From positions 3,468,001 to 3,532,000 of the forward strand of contig NC_091134.1 in NCBI RefSeq assembly GCF_041381155.1: DNA of 64,000 nt. The letters are read 5' to 3'. Position 1 is the first letter of the stretch; the number at the start of each line of letters is the position of its first letter. Source of the stretch: Argopecten irradians (taxonomy: Eukaryota; Mollusca; Bivalvia; Pectinida; Pectinidae). The position numbers and the translations under genes are program-made. Shown here one piece after another: positions 39,435-51,600 of the stretch. The notes below the pieces were generated by a model, which made no database searches, was not told the DNA's origin, and saw nothing but the letters and a program-made list of their open reading frames with translations.

Positions 39435-41198
39435 TTTTTACCCCCATCACATGGTGGGCTATTCGAATCACATTTCGTCAGTAGTCCGTCCATCAGTGAA
39501 CAATTTTTGTTACTACTTTTTTCAAAGGGAGCTTTTTCAAATATGCATATGTTTCTCTCGGACTCTTGTGCATATTGCCTTTTGGGACCAGTTGGGCAAC
39601 AAAATGGTCGACAGGCAGCCATCTTATAATGTGAAAGTTGAAGTTTACTATCACTACATGTATTTCTAAGAAAGTTCTGAAGGGTTCTTTTTCTTTCATA
39701 TGTAGGTTCGTCATGGTCCCTATAATTCTCACAAATGCATTTTTGGCTGATTATATATTTAGCAGCCATCTCGTATATTGTAGCTTTCTACGTAAGTATT
39801 GAAGAGGTCTAGCTTCCTTAAATCATACTTGTTGGGCTTGATTGGTAGGTCTGTATATCCATTATGGAACAAATCCAAGCACAATGTGTATGGCAGACAG
39901 TGATCATATTGCATTTGACAATTGAAGTGTGCTGCTGATATGCCCACTAATATGAAGTCTCTATTTCAAAGGGAAAATAAAAAAAAAACAAAAAACATAG
40001 ATTATCCTAAGCTGCAGATCGGCTATCTTGTTGACCGATCACTCCCAAAATGCAATATGCACAACAAACTAGGGTTCAAGGGGAACATGCATATGAAATT
40101 TTGAGAGAGATCCCTTCAGTACTTTCTGAGAAATAGCGGTAACAAACTTTTAACTATCAAAATCCAAGATGGCCGTCAGTCGGTCGGCCATCTTGTTGAC
40201 TGATTGGTCCCAAAATGCAATATGCACAACTAGGGCCCTAGGGGAACCTATATATGAAATTTGAGAAAGATCCCTTCAGTACTTTCTGGGAAATAGCGGT
40301 AACAAACTTTAACTATCAAAATCCAAGATGGCCGCCGGTCGGCCATCATTGTTGACCGATTGGTCCCAAAATGCAATATGCACAACTAGGGCCCTAGGAG
40401 AAACAACATATGATATTTGAGAAAGATCCCTTAAGTACTTTCTGAGAAATAGCGGTAACAAACTTTAACTATCAAAATCCAAGATGGCCGCCAGTCGGCC
40501 ATCTTGTTGACCGATCTGTCCCAAAATGCAATATGCACAACTAGGGCCCTAGGAGAACCAACATATGAAATTTGAGAAAGATCCCTTCAAAACTTTCTGA
40601 GAAATAGCGGGTAACAAACTTTAACTATCAAAATCCAAGATGGCCGCCAGTCGACCATTTTGTTGACCGATCTGTCCCAAAATGCAATATGCACAACTAG
40701 GGCCCTAGGAGAACCAACATATGAAATTTGAGAAAGATCCCTTCATAACTTTCTGAGAAATAGCGGTAACAAACTTTAACTATCAAAATCCAAGATGGCC
40801 GCCAGTCGGCCATCTTGTTGACCGATTGGTCCCAAAATGCAATATGCACAACTAGGGCCCTAGGAGAACCAACATATGAAATTTGAGAAAGATCCCTTCA
40901 AAACTTTCTGAGAAATAGCGGTAACAAACTTTAACTATCAAAATCCAAGATGGCCGCCAGTCGGCCATCTTGTTGACCGATTGGTCCCAAAATGCAATAT
41001 GCACAACTAGGCCCTAGGGGAACCTACATGTGAAATTTGAGAAAGCTCCCTTCTGTACTTTCTGAGAAATAGCGGTAACAAGAATTGTTAACGGACTGAC
41101 GGACGGACGGACGGACGGAAGGAAGGACGGAACGGACGACGGACCACGGACGAAAGGCGATTTGAATAGCCCACCATCTGATGATGGTGGGCTAAAAA
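39435..41198. mobile_element. Pearl-like non-autonomous element with inverted ends and tandem core
   Basis: The ends are inverted repeats of roughly 45 bp: ATGGTGGGCTATTCGAATC followed by TTTCGTC at the left (39450-39480), mirrored by GACGAAAGG and GATTTGAATAGCCCACCAT at the right (41151-41177). The core is a run of about 156-bp tandem units (40010-41090), followed by an ACGG-rich microsatellite (41096-41145). This layout (unique flank, tandem core, ACYG microsatellite, flank) is that described for bivalve pearl elements. There is no transposase. The rightmost arm also forms a tight hairpin, CCACCATC-TGAT-GATGGTGG. Confidence 0.7.
40010..41090. repeat. Tandem array of about 156-bp units, around seven copies
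   Basis: The word AAGATGGCCG recurs with T at 40171, 40329, 40485, 40641, 40795 and 40951, a period of 154-158 bp. Each unit carries CCAAAATGCAATATGCACAA, CTAGGGCCCTAG and TTTCTGAGAAATAGCGGTAA. Copies are close in sequence, so the array is young or homogenised. It is the core of the pearl-like element. Confidence 0.9.
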
Positions 41199-41323
41199 CA
41201 TAGATTATCCTAAGCTGCAGATCCCTCTGGGACATCTTGTTTTATTACTCCTACAAGAAATGATTTTGCTGCTGAAATCATGAGATAAATCAATGTTTTA
41301 AAAAAAAAAAAAAATAAAAAAAA

Positions 41324-41693
41324 TAAAAATGCTCCACCACTGACAAATGGTTTTTTTTTTCACTATAAAAAACATGAGCAAACGATTTAGTATTTTTCTT
41401 CAGTTACAAAAGTTACTTACTTTACACCATTACCACCATTGAAAAGTTTGAGCTTGTAAGTTTACTTTAAGTTAAAAATATAAAGAAATAATTAATTGAA
41501 TCCCGAAAAAAATTCTGTGTCACTTTACCCTATATGGAATGAAATGCTGATTGCGCATGCACCAAAGTCATATCAAATTATTTTATCATAATTTTTGTAT
41601 TAATTAGACGTATATATTTACGATTGAACACCAATTATAATTGTTCAAATAATGAATGTCATTTATGCTCTGTCGGCGGTGGAGCATCTTTAA
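41324..41693 (-). mobile_element. MITE, AAAGATGCTCCACC family, copy 2 (reverse orientation)
   Basis: It begins AAAATGCTCCACCACTGACA and ends GTCGGCGGTGGAGCATCTTT, and its interior is the reverse complement of the copy at 20412-20773 (for example GTTACAAAAGTTACTTAC and CCAATTATAATTGTTC). It is preceded by an A-rich run at 41300-41330. It lies between the pearl-like element and the 3' end of TTF1. Confidence 0.8.
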
Positions 41694-41699
41694 TGGAAA

Positions 41700-42608
41700 A
41701 CCAGTTTCCTAGCTCACAATGATGTATTTGTTTAGAGTGCACATTCGAGTATAACTCTGCTCTCACTCATCCCAGAAAACTTGTAACTGTGCCCCATAAG
41801 AAACTATTAGAATACAGATCTTCACCAATGAAGAAATAAAAACATCGTTAAAACAGAAATGGCATTCATTAAAACAACCTTCACACTTTATGTTTTTGTT
41901 CTACATTGCTAAATGAAATCATTAAACCCTTTTACACACATTTCAATTTTCTGAAAATATTGTGAAATAAATGATGTTCATTATTTTTTTTATCGTCTTA
42001 GTGATGTTATCAATTCATGTATACAATAATTTATAAAATGTTTCCGTTCAAATCATTGACACTGCTGCTATATTTTACATATGTTAAAATGGTTCTCCAC
42101 ATTTAAAATACAATTATTAATGAAGTGTCGCTGTAAAACTGCCAATTAAGCTAAGCACTAAATGGACCATCAGGGTACTGGATAGTATTCACTTGTATTG
42201 AGAATTTTTGTAAAGCGACAAGTCCGGCCGGTGTCTGAAGTATCCATTATCCAGCTCCTTATAGCCCTCAACAATCCCTAATACCCTTCATTGTTTTCCC
42301 TACATTGTCCTTTTTAAAAGGAAGAGTTTCAAAAATTTCATAAACTTTGCATCAATAATGATTTAAAAAAGTCATTCAATTGTAGTCAGTAAAATCAATT
42401 CTCAAGTAACTGACCTGCAATGTTCAGTAAATAGACTTTGTAAATGACTGTCCCTCTAAAGTCCAGGTCTCACTCAATCTGGCTGGCCAACACATACATT
42501 TATTTCTGTCTGTGACATCTACAACAGGAGTACATGTAAAATAACCATGCTTTTCCTAACTGTCCTTTCAGTTGCTATTAACAATTTATCATTGTTAAAG
42601 CCATATTG
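41700..42608 (-). other. Likely TTF1 3' UTR and downstream flank
   Basis: There is no independent gene. Minus-strand AATAAA-like words (plus-strand TTTATT) occur here, but none is singled out by context. The TTF1 stop is at 42611-42609. Confidence 0.4.
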
Positions 42609-45600
42609 TCATAATTCAAAATATAAGGACGCTAATTCCTCACGGATTTCAGTAAAGCTCATATTCTCCCCACCACTTATAAGAGCCTTTAACCTTATCC
42701 ACTGATTAGCCAAGTTCTGTGGCGTCCCACCATTCGGAATTCTCTCCAACAACTCTTCCCAGTTTATCTCACTTTCCAGCAGAACATCTAAATTATAGAT
42801 TTCTTTCACTAATGTTACTTTGTCTACTTGAATCTTTTGCATGCCGAGTGTACCCTGTGCCAGTAATGGTCGAAGTCTGTAGACCCAGAGGTTCCGACAC
42901 TGTTTTGCACTGCGATGGTTCATCTTACTAGCAATTTTTGTCCACGGTAATTGAGTATGTGGTAGACTAAGCAGGTCATCCGTCTGCATCACTTCTGATA
43001 TAGCAGCTATTAAGTCGTCTACCTGTAAAACACAAATCATTAATTAGACATCTAATTGACAAGTCATCAAACAATTCATGGTGATCTGAGTAGAAGCATA
43101 TCTATAGAACTTAACTAAACCAAACTGTGTTCCTTGGTCAACATCTGATCTAGATCTTTCTACATACGATCATGAAATCATGGGAGTTCAGAAGATAGAC
43201 ACATTTACTATCATGATGTATGTCAGAAACTGTGAACCTTGGTCAACATCTGATCTAGATCTTTCCACATATGATCATGAAATCATGGGAGCTCAGAAGA
43301 TAGACCCACTCACTATCATGATGTATGTCAATTGAAATTACAGAAACTTTATCACAAAAACTACTGAAGTAGGAATTCTCTTTCGATTAAGTACAATAGT
43401 TTTATAGACACAACCTTATTGGATTTAAATAGTTGGATTAAAGTTTTTTTTTCTATCAACATTTAAGGATGTGCCGGGTTTAGGAGGTAAGGAGGTTGAG
43501 GAAAGCTGAAGTACCCAAGAAATACCATTGACCAGTGGTCAGTACCTGGCAACTGTCTAATAAAGGTTTCAAACTTCAAACTTATACACCAAGATATGGA
43601 GAGTAAGGAGAAGTGTCAATTTAGGTCCTCTTGCAGCCATGACAAATAAGTTTATTCTTTGTTCAGGGATATCCGGGGTTTAAGGTCATGTTGTAGTCCC
43701 TTGTTAGTTATGGGGGGTTAAACTGAAGGATCAATTTTCTGTTTTGTCTAGTTTTGCTGGAATAAAATGAATTTGAAAATAAACTTGACTTGGCCTACAA
43801 GTTTTTAATATTAAAGTTCCGAAATGACTCTAGCAAGTACCAAAACTACTTTGTACTAAAACATGGACATGACCTAAACTGTAACTATTAGGGTATTGTA
43901 ACATGACCTACTGTAACTAAGTGTATTGTGACATGACCTACTGTGTAACTAAGTGAATTGTAACATGACCTACTGTAACTAAGTGTATTGTAACATGACC
44001 TATACTGTAACTAAGTGTATTGTAACATGACCTACTGTAACTAAGTGTATTGTGACATGACCTACTGTAACTAAGTGTATTGTAACATGACCTACTGTAA
44101 CTAAGTGTATTGTAACATGACTTACTCTAACTAAGTGTATTGTGACACGACCTACTCTAAGTGTATTATGACATGACCTATACTGTAACTAAGTGTATTG
44201 CGACATGACCTACTGTAACTAAGTGTATTGTGACATGACCGACTGTAACTTAGTGTATTGTAACATGACCTGCTGTAACTATGTGTATTGTAACTTGACA
44301 TATACTGTAACTTAGTGTATTGTAACATGACCTACTGTAATTACTAAGTGTATTGTGACATGACCTACTGTAACTAAGTGTATTGTAACATGATCTACTG
44401 AAACTAAGTGTATTGTAACATGACTTACTGTAATTAAGTGTATTGTAACATGACCTATACTGTAACTAAGTGTATTGTAACATGAACTACTTCAACTAAG
44501 TGTATTGTAACATGAACTACTGTAATTAAGTGTATTGTAACATGACCTATACTGTAACTAAGTGTATTGTAACATGAACTACTTCAACTAAGTGTATTGT
44601 AACATGAACTACTGTACCCAAGTGTATTGTGACATGACCTACTGTACCCAAGTGTATTGTGACATGACCTACTGTAACTAAGTGTATTGTAACATGACCT
44701 ACTGTAACTAAGTGTATTGTAACATGACCTATACTGTAACTAAGTGTATTGTAACATGACCTACTGTAACTAAGTGTATTTTAACATGACCTATACTGTA
44801 ACTAAGTGTATTGTGACATGACCTACTATAACTAAGTGTATTTTAACATGACCTATACAGTAACTTAGTGTATTGTAACATGACCTACTGTAACTAAGTG
44901 TATTATGACATGACCTACTGTAACTAAGTGTATTGTAACATGACCTACTGTAACTTAAGTGTATTGTAACATGACCTTTACTGTAACTAAGTGTATTGTA
45001 ACATGACCTACTGTAACTAAGTGTATTTTAACATGACCTATACTGTAACTAAGTGTATTTTAACATGACCTATACTGTAACTAAGTGTATTGTGACATGA
45101 CCTACTATAACTAAGTGTATTTTAACATGACCTACTGTAACTAAGTGTATTGTGACACGACCTACTCTAACTAAGTGTATTGTGACATGACCTACTGTGT
45201 AACTAAGTGTATTGTGACATGACCTACTGTAACTAAGTGTATTGTGACATGACCTACTGTAACTAAGTGTATTATGACACGACCTACTCTAACTAAGTGT
45301 ATTGTGACATGACCTACTGTGTAACTAAGTGTATTGTGACATGACCTACTGTAACTAAGTGTATTATGACATGACCTACTGTAACTAAGTGTATTGTGAT
45401 ATGACCTATACTGTAACTAATTAAGTGTATTGTTACGTGACCTATACTGTAACTAAGTGTATCATGACATGACCTACTCTAACTAAGTGTATTGTGACAT
45501 GACCTACTCTAACTAAGTGTATTGTGACATGACCTACTCTAACTAAGTGTATTGTGACATGACCTACTGTGTAACTAAGTGTATTGTGACATGACCTGCT

Positions 45601-48600
45601 GTAACTATGTGTATTGTAACTTGACATATACTGTAACTTAGTGTATTGTAACATGAACTTCTGCAACTAAGTGTATTGTAACATGACCTACTGTAATTAC
45701 TAAGTGTATTGTGACATGACCTACTGTAACTATGTGTATTGTAACTTGACATATACTGTAACTTAGTGTATTGTAACATGAACTACTGCAACTAAGTGTA
45801 TTGTAACATGACCTACTGTAATTACTAAGTGTATTGTGACATGACCTACTGTAACTAAGTGTATTCTAACATGAACTACTTCAACTAAGTGTATTGTAAC
45901 GTGAACTACTGTAATTAAGTGTATTGTAACATGACCTATACTGTAACTAAGTGTATTGTGACATGACCTATACTGTAACTAAGTGTATTGTGACATGACC
46001 TATACTGTAACTAAGTGTATTGTGACATGACCTATACTGTAACTAAGTGTATTGTGACATGACCTACTCTAACTAAGTGTATTGTGATATGACCTATACT
46101 GTAACTAAGTGTATTGTGACATGATCTACTGTAGCTAAGTGTATCGTGACATGACCTACTGTAACTAAGTGTATTGTAACATGACCTACTGTAATTACTA
46201 AGTGTATTGTGACATGACCTACTGTAACTAAGTGTATTGTGATATGACCTATACTGTAACTTAGTGTATTGTGACATGATCTACTGTAACTAAGTGTATT
46301 GTGACATGATCTACTGTAACTTAGTGTATTGTGACATGATCTACTGTAGCTAAGTGTATCGTGACATGACCTATACTGTAACTAAGTGTATTGTGACATG
46401 ACCTACTGTAACTAAGTGTATTGTGACATGACCTACTGTAACTAAGTGTATTGTGACATGACCTACTGTAACTAAGTGTATTGTGACATGACCTACTGTA
46501 ACTAAGTGTATTGTGACATGACCTACTGTAACTAAGTGTATTGTGACATGACCTACTGTAACTAAGTGTATTGTGACATGACCTACTAACTGTAACTAAG
46601 TGTATTGTGACATGACCTACTGTAACTAAGTGTATTGTGACATGACCTACTGTAACTAAGTGTATTGTGACATGACCTACTGTAACTAAGTGTATTGTGA
46701 CATGACTACTACTGTACATACTGTAACTAAGTGTATTGTGACATGACCTACTGTAACTAAGTGTATTGTGACATGACCTACTGTAACTAAGTGTATTGTG
46801 ACATGACCTACTGTAACTAAGTGTATTGTGACATGACCTACTGTAACTAAGTGTATTGTAACATGACCTACTGTAACTAAGTGTATTGTAACATGACCTA
46901 TACTGTAACTAAGTGTATTGTAACATGACCTATACTGTAACTAAGTGTATTGTAACATGACCTACTGTAACTAAGTGTATTGTAACATGACCTACTGTAA
47001 CTAAGTGTATTGTAACATGACCTATACTGTAACTAAGTGTATTGTAACATGATCTACTGTAACTAAGTGTATTGTGACATGACCTACTGTAACTAAGTGT
47101 ATTGTAACATGATCTACTGTAACTAAGTGTATTGTGACATGACTTACTGTAACTAAGTGTATTGTGACATGACCTACTGTTACTAAGTGTATTGTGACAT
47201 GACCTACTGTAACTAAGTGTATTGTGACATGACCTACTGTAACTAAGTGTATTGTGACATGACCTATACTGTAACTAAGTGTATTGTAACATGACCTACT
47301 GTAACTAAGTGTATTGTGACATGACCTACTGTAACTAAGTGTATTGTGACATGACCTACTGTAACTAAGTGTATTGTGACATGACCTACTGTAACTAAGT
47401 GTATTGTGACATGACCTATACTGTAACTAAGTGTATTGTGACATGACCTACTGTAACTAAGTGTATTGTGACATGACCTATACTGTAACTAAGTGTATTG
47501 TGACATGACCTACTGTAACTAAGTGTATTGTGACATGACCTACTGTAACTAAGTGTATTGTGACATGACCTATACTGTAACTAAGTGTATTGTGACATGA
47601 CCTATACTGTAACTAAGTGTATTGTGACATGACCTACTGTAACTAAGTGTATTGTGACATGACCTATACTGTAACTAAGTGTATTGTGACATGACCTACT
47701 GTAACTAAGTGTATTGTGACATGACCTACTGTAACTAAGTGTATTGTGACATGACCTACTGTAACTAAGTGTATTGTGACATGACCTATACTGTAACTAA
47801 GTGTATTGTGACATGACCTATACTGTAACTAAGTGTATTGTGACATGACCTATACTGTAACTAAGTGTATTGTGACATGACCTATACTGTAACTAAGTGT
47901 ATTGTGACATGACCTATACTGTAACTAAGTGTATTGTGACATGACCTACTGTAACTAAGTGTATTGTGACATGACCTATACTGTAACTAAGTGTATTGTG
48001 ACATGACCTACTGTAACTAAGTGTATTGTGACATGACCTATACTGTAACTAAGTGTATTGTGACATGACCTATACTGTAACTAAGTGTATTGTGACATGA
48101 CCTATACTGTAACTAAGTGTATTGTGACATGACCTATACTGTAACTAAGTGTATTGTGACATGACCTATACTGTAACTAAGTGTATTGTGACATGACCTA
48201 TACTGTAACTAAGTGTATTGTGACATGACCTATACTGTAACTAAGTGTATTGTGACATGACCTATACTGTAACTAAGTGTATTGTGACATGACCTATACT
48301 GTAACTAAGTGTATTGTGACATGACCTATACTGTAACTAAGTGTATTGTGACATGACCTATACTGTAACTAAGTGTATTGTGACATGACCTATACTGTAA
48401 CTAAGTGTATTGTGACATGACCTATACTGTAACTAAGTGTATTGTGACATGACCTATACTGTAACTAAGTGTATTGTGACATGACCTATACTGTAACTAA
48501 GTGTATTGTGACATGACCTATACTGTAACTAAGTGTATTGTGACATGACCTATACTGTAACTAAGTGTATTGTGACATGACCTATACTGTAACTAAGTGT

Positions 48601-51600
48601 ATTGTGACATGACCTATACTGTAACTAAGTGTATTGTGACATGACCTATACTGTAACTAAGTGTATTGTGACATGACCTACTGTAACTAAGTGTATCGTG
48701 ACATGACCTACTGTAACTAAGTGTATTGTAACATGACCTACTCTAACTTAGTGTATTGTGACATGACCTACTGTAACTAAGTGTATCGTGACATGACCTA
48801 TACTGTAACTATGTGTATTGTGACATGACCTATACTGTAACTAAGTGTATTGTGACATGACCTATACTGTAACTAAGTGTATTGTGACATGACCTATACT
48901 GTAACTAAGTGTATTGTGACATGACCTACTGTAACTAAGTGTATCGTGACATGACCTATACTGTAACTAAGTGTATTGTGACATGACCTATACTGTAACT
49001 AAGTGTATTGTGACATGACCTACTGTAACTAAGTGTATTGTGACATGACCTATACTGTAACTAAGTGTATTGTGACATGACCTACTGTAACTAAGTGTAT
49101 TGTGACATGACCTATACTGTAACTAAGTGTATTGTGACATGACCTAATTTTCATTTATACCTCCTTTTCTGTCCATGTTCCTCTCTTCCGATTTTCATCT
49201 TTTATGATTTGATAATGGTCTAGCACACTATTTCTTGACCGATTCATATGAAAACCAATAATTGTCCACTGGTTTCCATGCTTTTCATGCTGCTCAAGTA
49301 GGGTCTTTTCTTCTTCAGGTGTAAAGGGACCCACTTTCCATGCAGGCAGAATTTTTCTGGCACGGTCCATTACACTTTCAGGTAATCTAAAATTAAGTAA
49401 AGAAACAAGCAAGATTGTTGTTATATTCAGCCAATAAAAATCGCTCCAGCCGGTCATATTATTCTAGTGTCATATGCAAAAATATTACACAGGCCAAATC
49501 ATTGGATACATATATATGTACATACCTTCTTAAATTACCAGCAAGTTTGACATAAAAGTCGCTGGTTTTTCGGAATTGCCTCACTCTTATTCTCTCTTCT
49601 GTTGAACTTGCTAAAAACTGCTCAAACAATAACTGTAAAAGAAAATCGTTGTCCATTTCCAATCCATATTCAGCCTTGATGGCTTCAAAATTATCCAACA
49701 AAATCTCATCTTCCTCTTGGATCCATCTTCCCACACGGAGTTGTATCCCCATTTCCTGGTACACTTTGCTCGATTTTCCATTTGAAACTTTCCCATTATG
49801 TATGATAGCGGCCTCATCATCAGTTAAAAGTAAAGTGGAAAGTATATCACTGGACAGATCCGACTGTCGCTTCTTCTTTGAATTTCGAAATGAAGGTTGT
49901 TTTGTGATGGAATCTGGGTCCAGCACAGAGTCCAAAGATGTTTGTTTTGTTACTAAATCTGGAACTGAAGAAGTGTTCTGATTTTCACCACCATCCATTG
50001 CATCATCAGAACAGGTTTCGTCTCGACATGATGTTAGATTGTCTTGATTTTCTGAGTTCAGACTTTCAGAAGGATGGAAGTTATCAGACAAGGAGTGGAA
50101 AATTCCTGAAAATAATTAAAGATCGTAATTAGTTTATAAAAGTTCGTGGTCAAGTCTTTTAATACCAGTTTAAGGTAGGTCCATACTTTTGAAAATCGCG
50201 CCAATTTATATGACGCTATACCGGAAGTTGCGGGGGTTGTTTTGAATTCCAGAATGGTTTCCGATAACCCACGACATCACACTTGGACATTTTTTCAATG
50301 GGTGAAAATTGTCTACATATAATATTGAATGTTTAAAATCATTAAATAAATCAAATAAAAGCAGTGAAGTGAAAACTGTATGCTATCTCTGTGGTTTTTG
50401 CGGTTGATGTCGTAAATGGGAATGGATTTTTAAACACCGGAAGTGGCGTTCGTCGCTATAAATCATAAGAGGGGACCCGGCCGGACCGAAATTCCGGAAT
50501 TCTAAAAAAATCGCATACGGATTTCCTTTAAACACACAATTTGGAGAAAATCATAAAAACAAACAGACATAAACCAGATATAATATCACAAAAACGTATG
50601 AACTGATGTGGAATGTTTTTTTGCGGCATGATTTTCAAAAAATAGTCAAATATAACCCATCTTAGCACTGGATGAAATGGGGGTAGGGTTGCGAGTTACA
50701 AACTTCAAGCTTACAAAATTGTGAAATTTTGATCGAGGACCCCGTGTTTTTATATGATATTTGAAAAATATATTACCTTGGGCATATCATATACAAATAT
50801 TGTGAAATTGACATGGGTTTTCATTTCCTTTTTGGTCTATTCATTGATTTTTTACGGGCGAAAATATGGCAAAACATGATAATTACGTAGAGAAAGGGTC
50901 CTGGGAAATAACAAAAATTAGTTAGCATTTGTAAAAATAAAATAGTTTTGTATATTGTTCTATCGTAAGAAATTTAGGACAAATCAAAGTACTGAAAGTA
51001 CTAAATGGCTCGGTCTCGATGATAGGAGAATATATTTCTAAGGTCAATACTACTGTAGTTGTGTACAATAAGAAATAAATTTGGCTGGTGTTCCTTCCAG
51101 TTTGGACTTTTGAGGATTCCTTGGACACCAAGGTGTAAAATAAGAGACACATACTAAAATCTTGGAAGCCCATTCTAACATTTCCTATGATGTTATATGT
51201 CAAATGATTTTATAACACCTTTAAGCATTTTCCTTGTTAATTTGATGTTAATGAAAATATTCATTCTTAATGACTATATATAGCTATTGTCATCAAGTTC
51301 CTGGGACCACAGTATCAGTTAACAAGTATTGTTTTGCAGCAGAGAAAGACAAGAGGCATACTTTTCTATGCCAAAATGTCTTAAATATAGAATATGTCTG
51401 TCCTCTAGAAGACTTATCAATATCATCATGTGATTTTTGAATAAATTGGTCAATTGGTCTACTTTTAACAAGTTTTGTAATTATTCTTTTGTAAAACAGC
51501 AAGTTGATTGATATACATTGTATCCGAACTTCAATTCAAACCGGATAACTTGTTAGCTCACCATAGACCATGAAATTGTTTGTACACTTTCTTAACTTCA

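Noticed and set aside
41014-41235. Minus-strand 73-codon frame with a PSVRPSV-like run
   Set aside because: It is the translation of the ACGG microsatellite and right end of the pearl-like element, not a gene.
45442-46719. Minus-strand open frames with repeated SRSCHNTLSY or GHVTIHLVTV
   Set aside because: They are by-products of a 30-bp minisatellite whose length is a multiple of three. There is no domain or splice context.
43866-49146. CRISPR-like regular repetition
   Set aside because: Units follow head to tail with no unique spacers, and the sequence is a eukaryotic intron.
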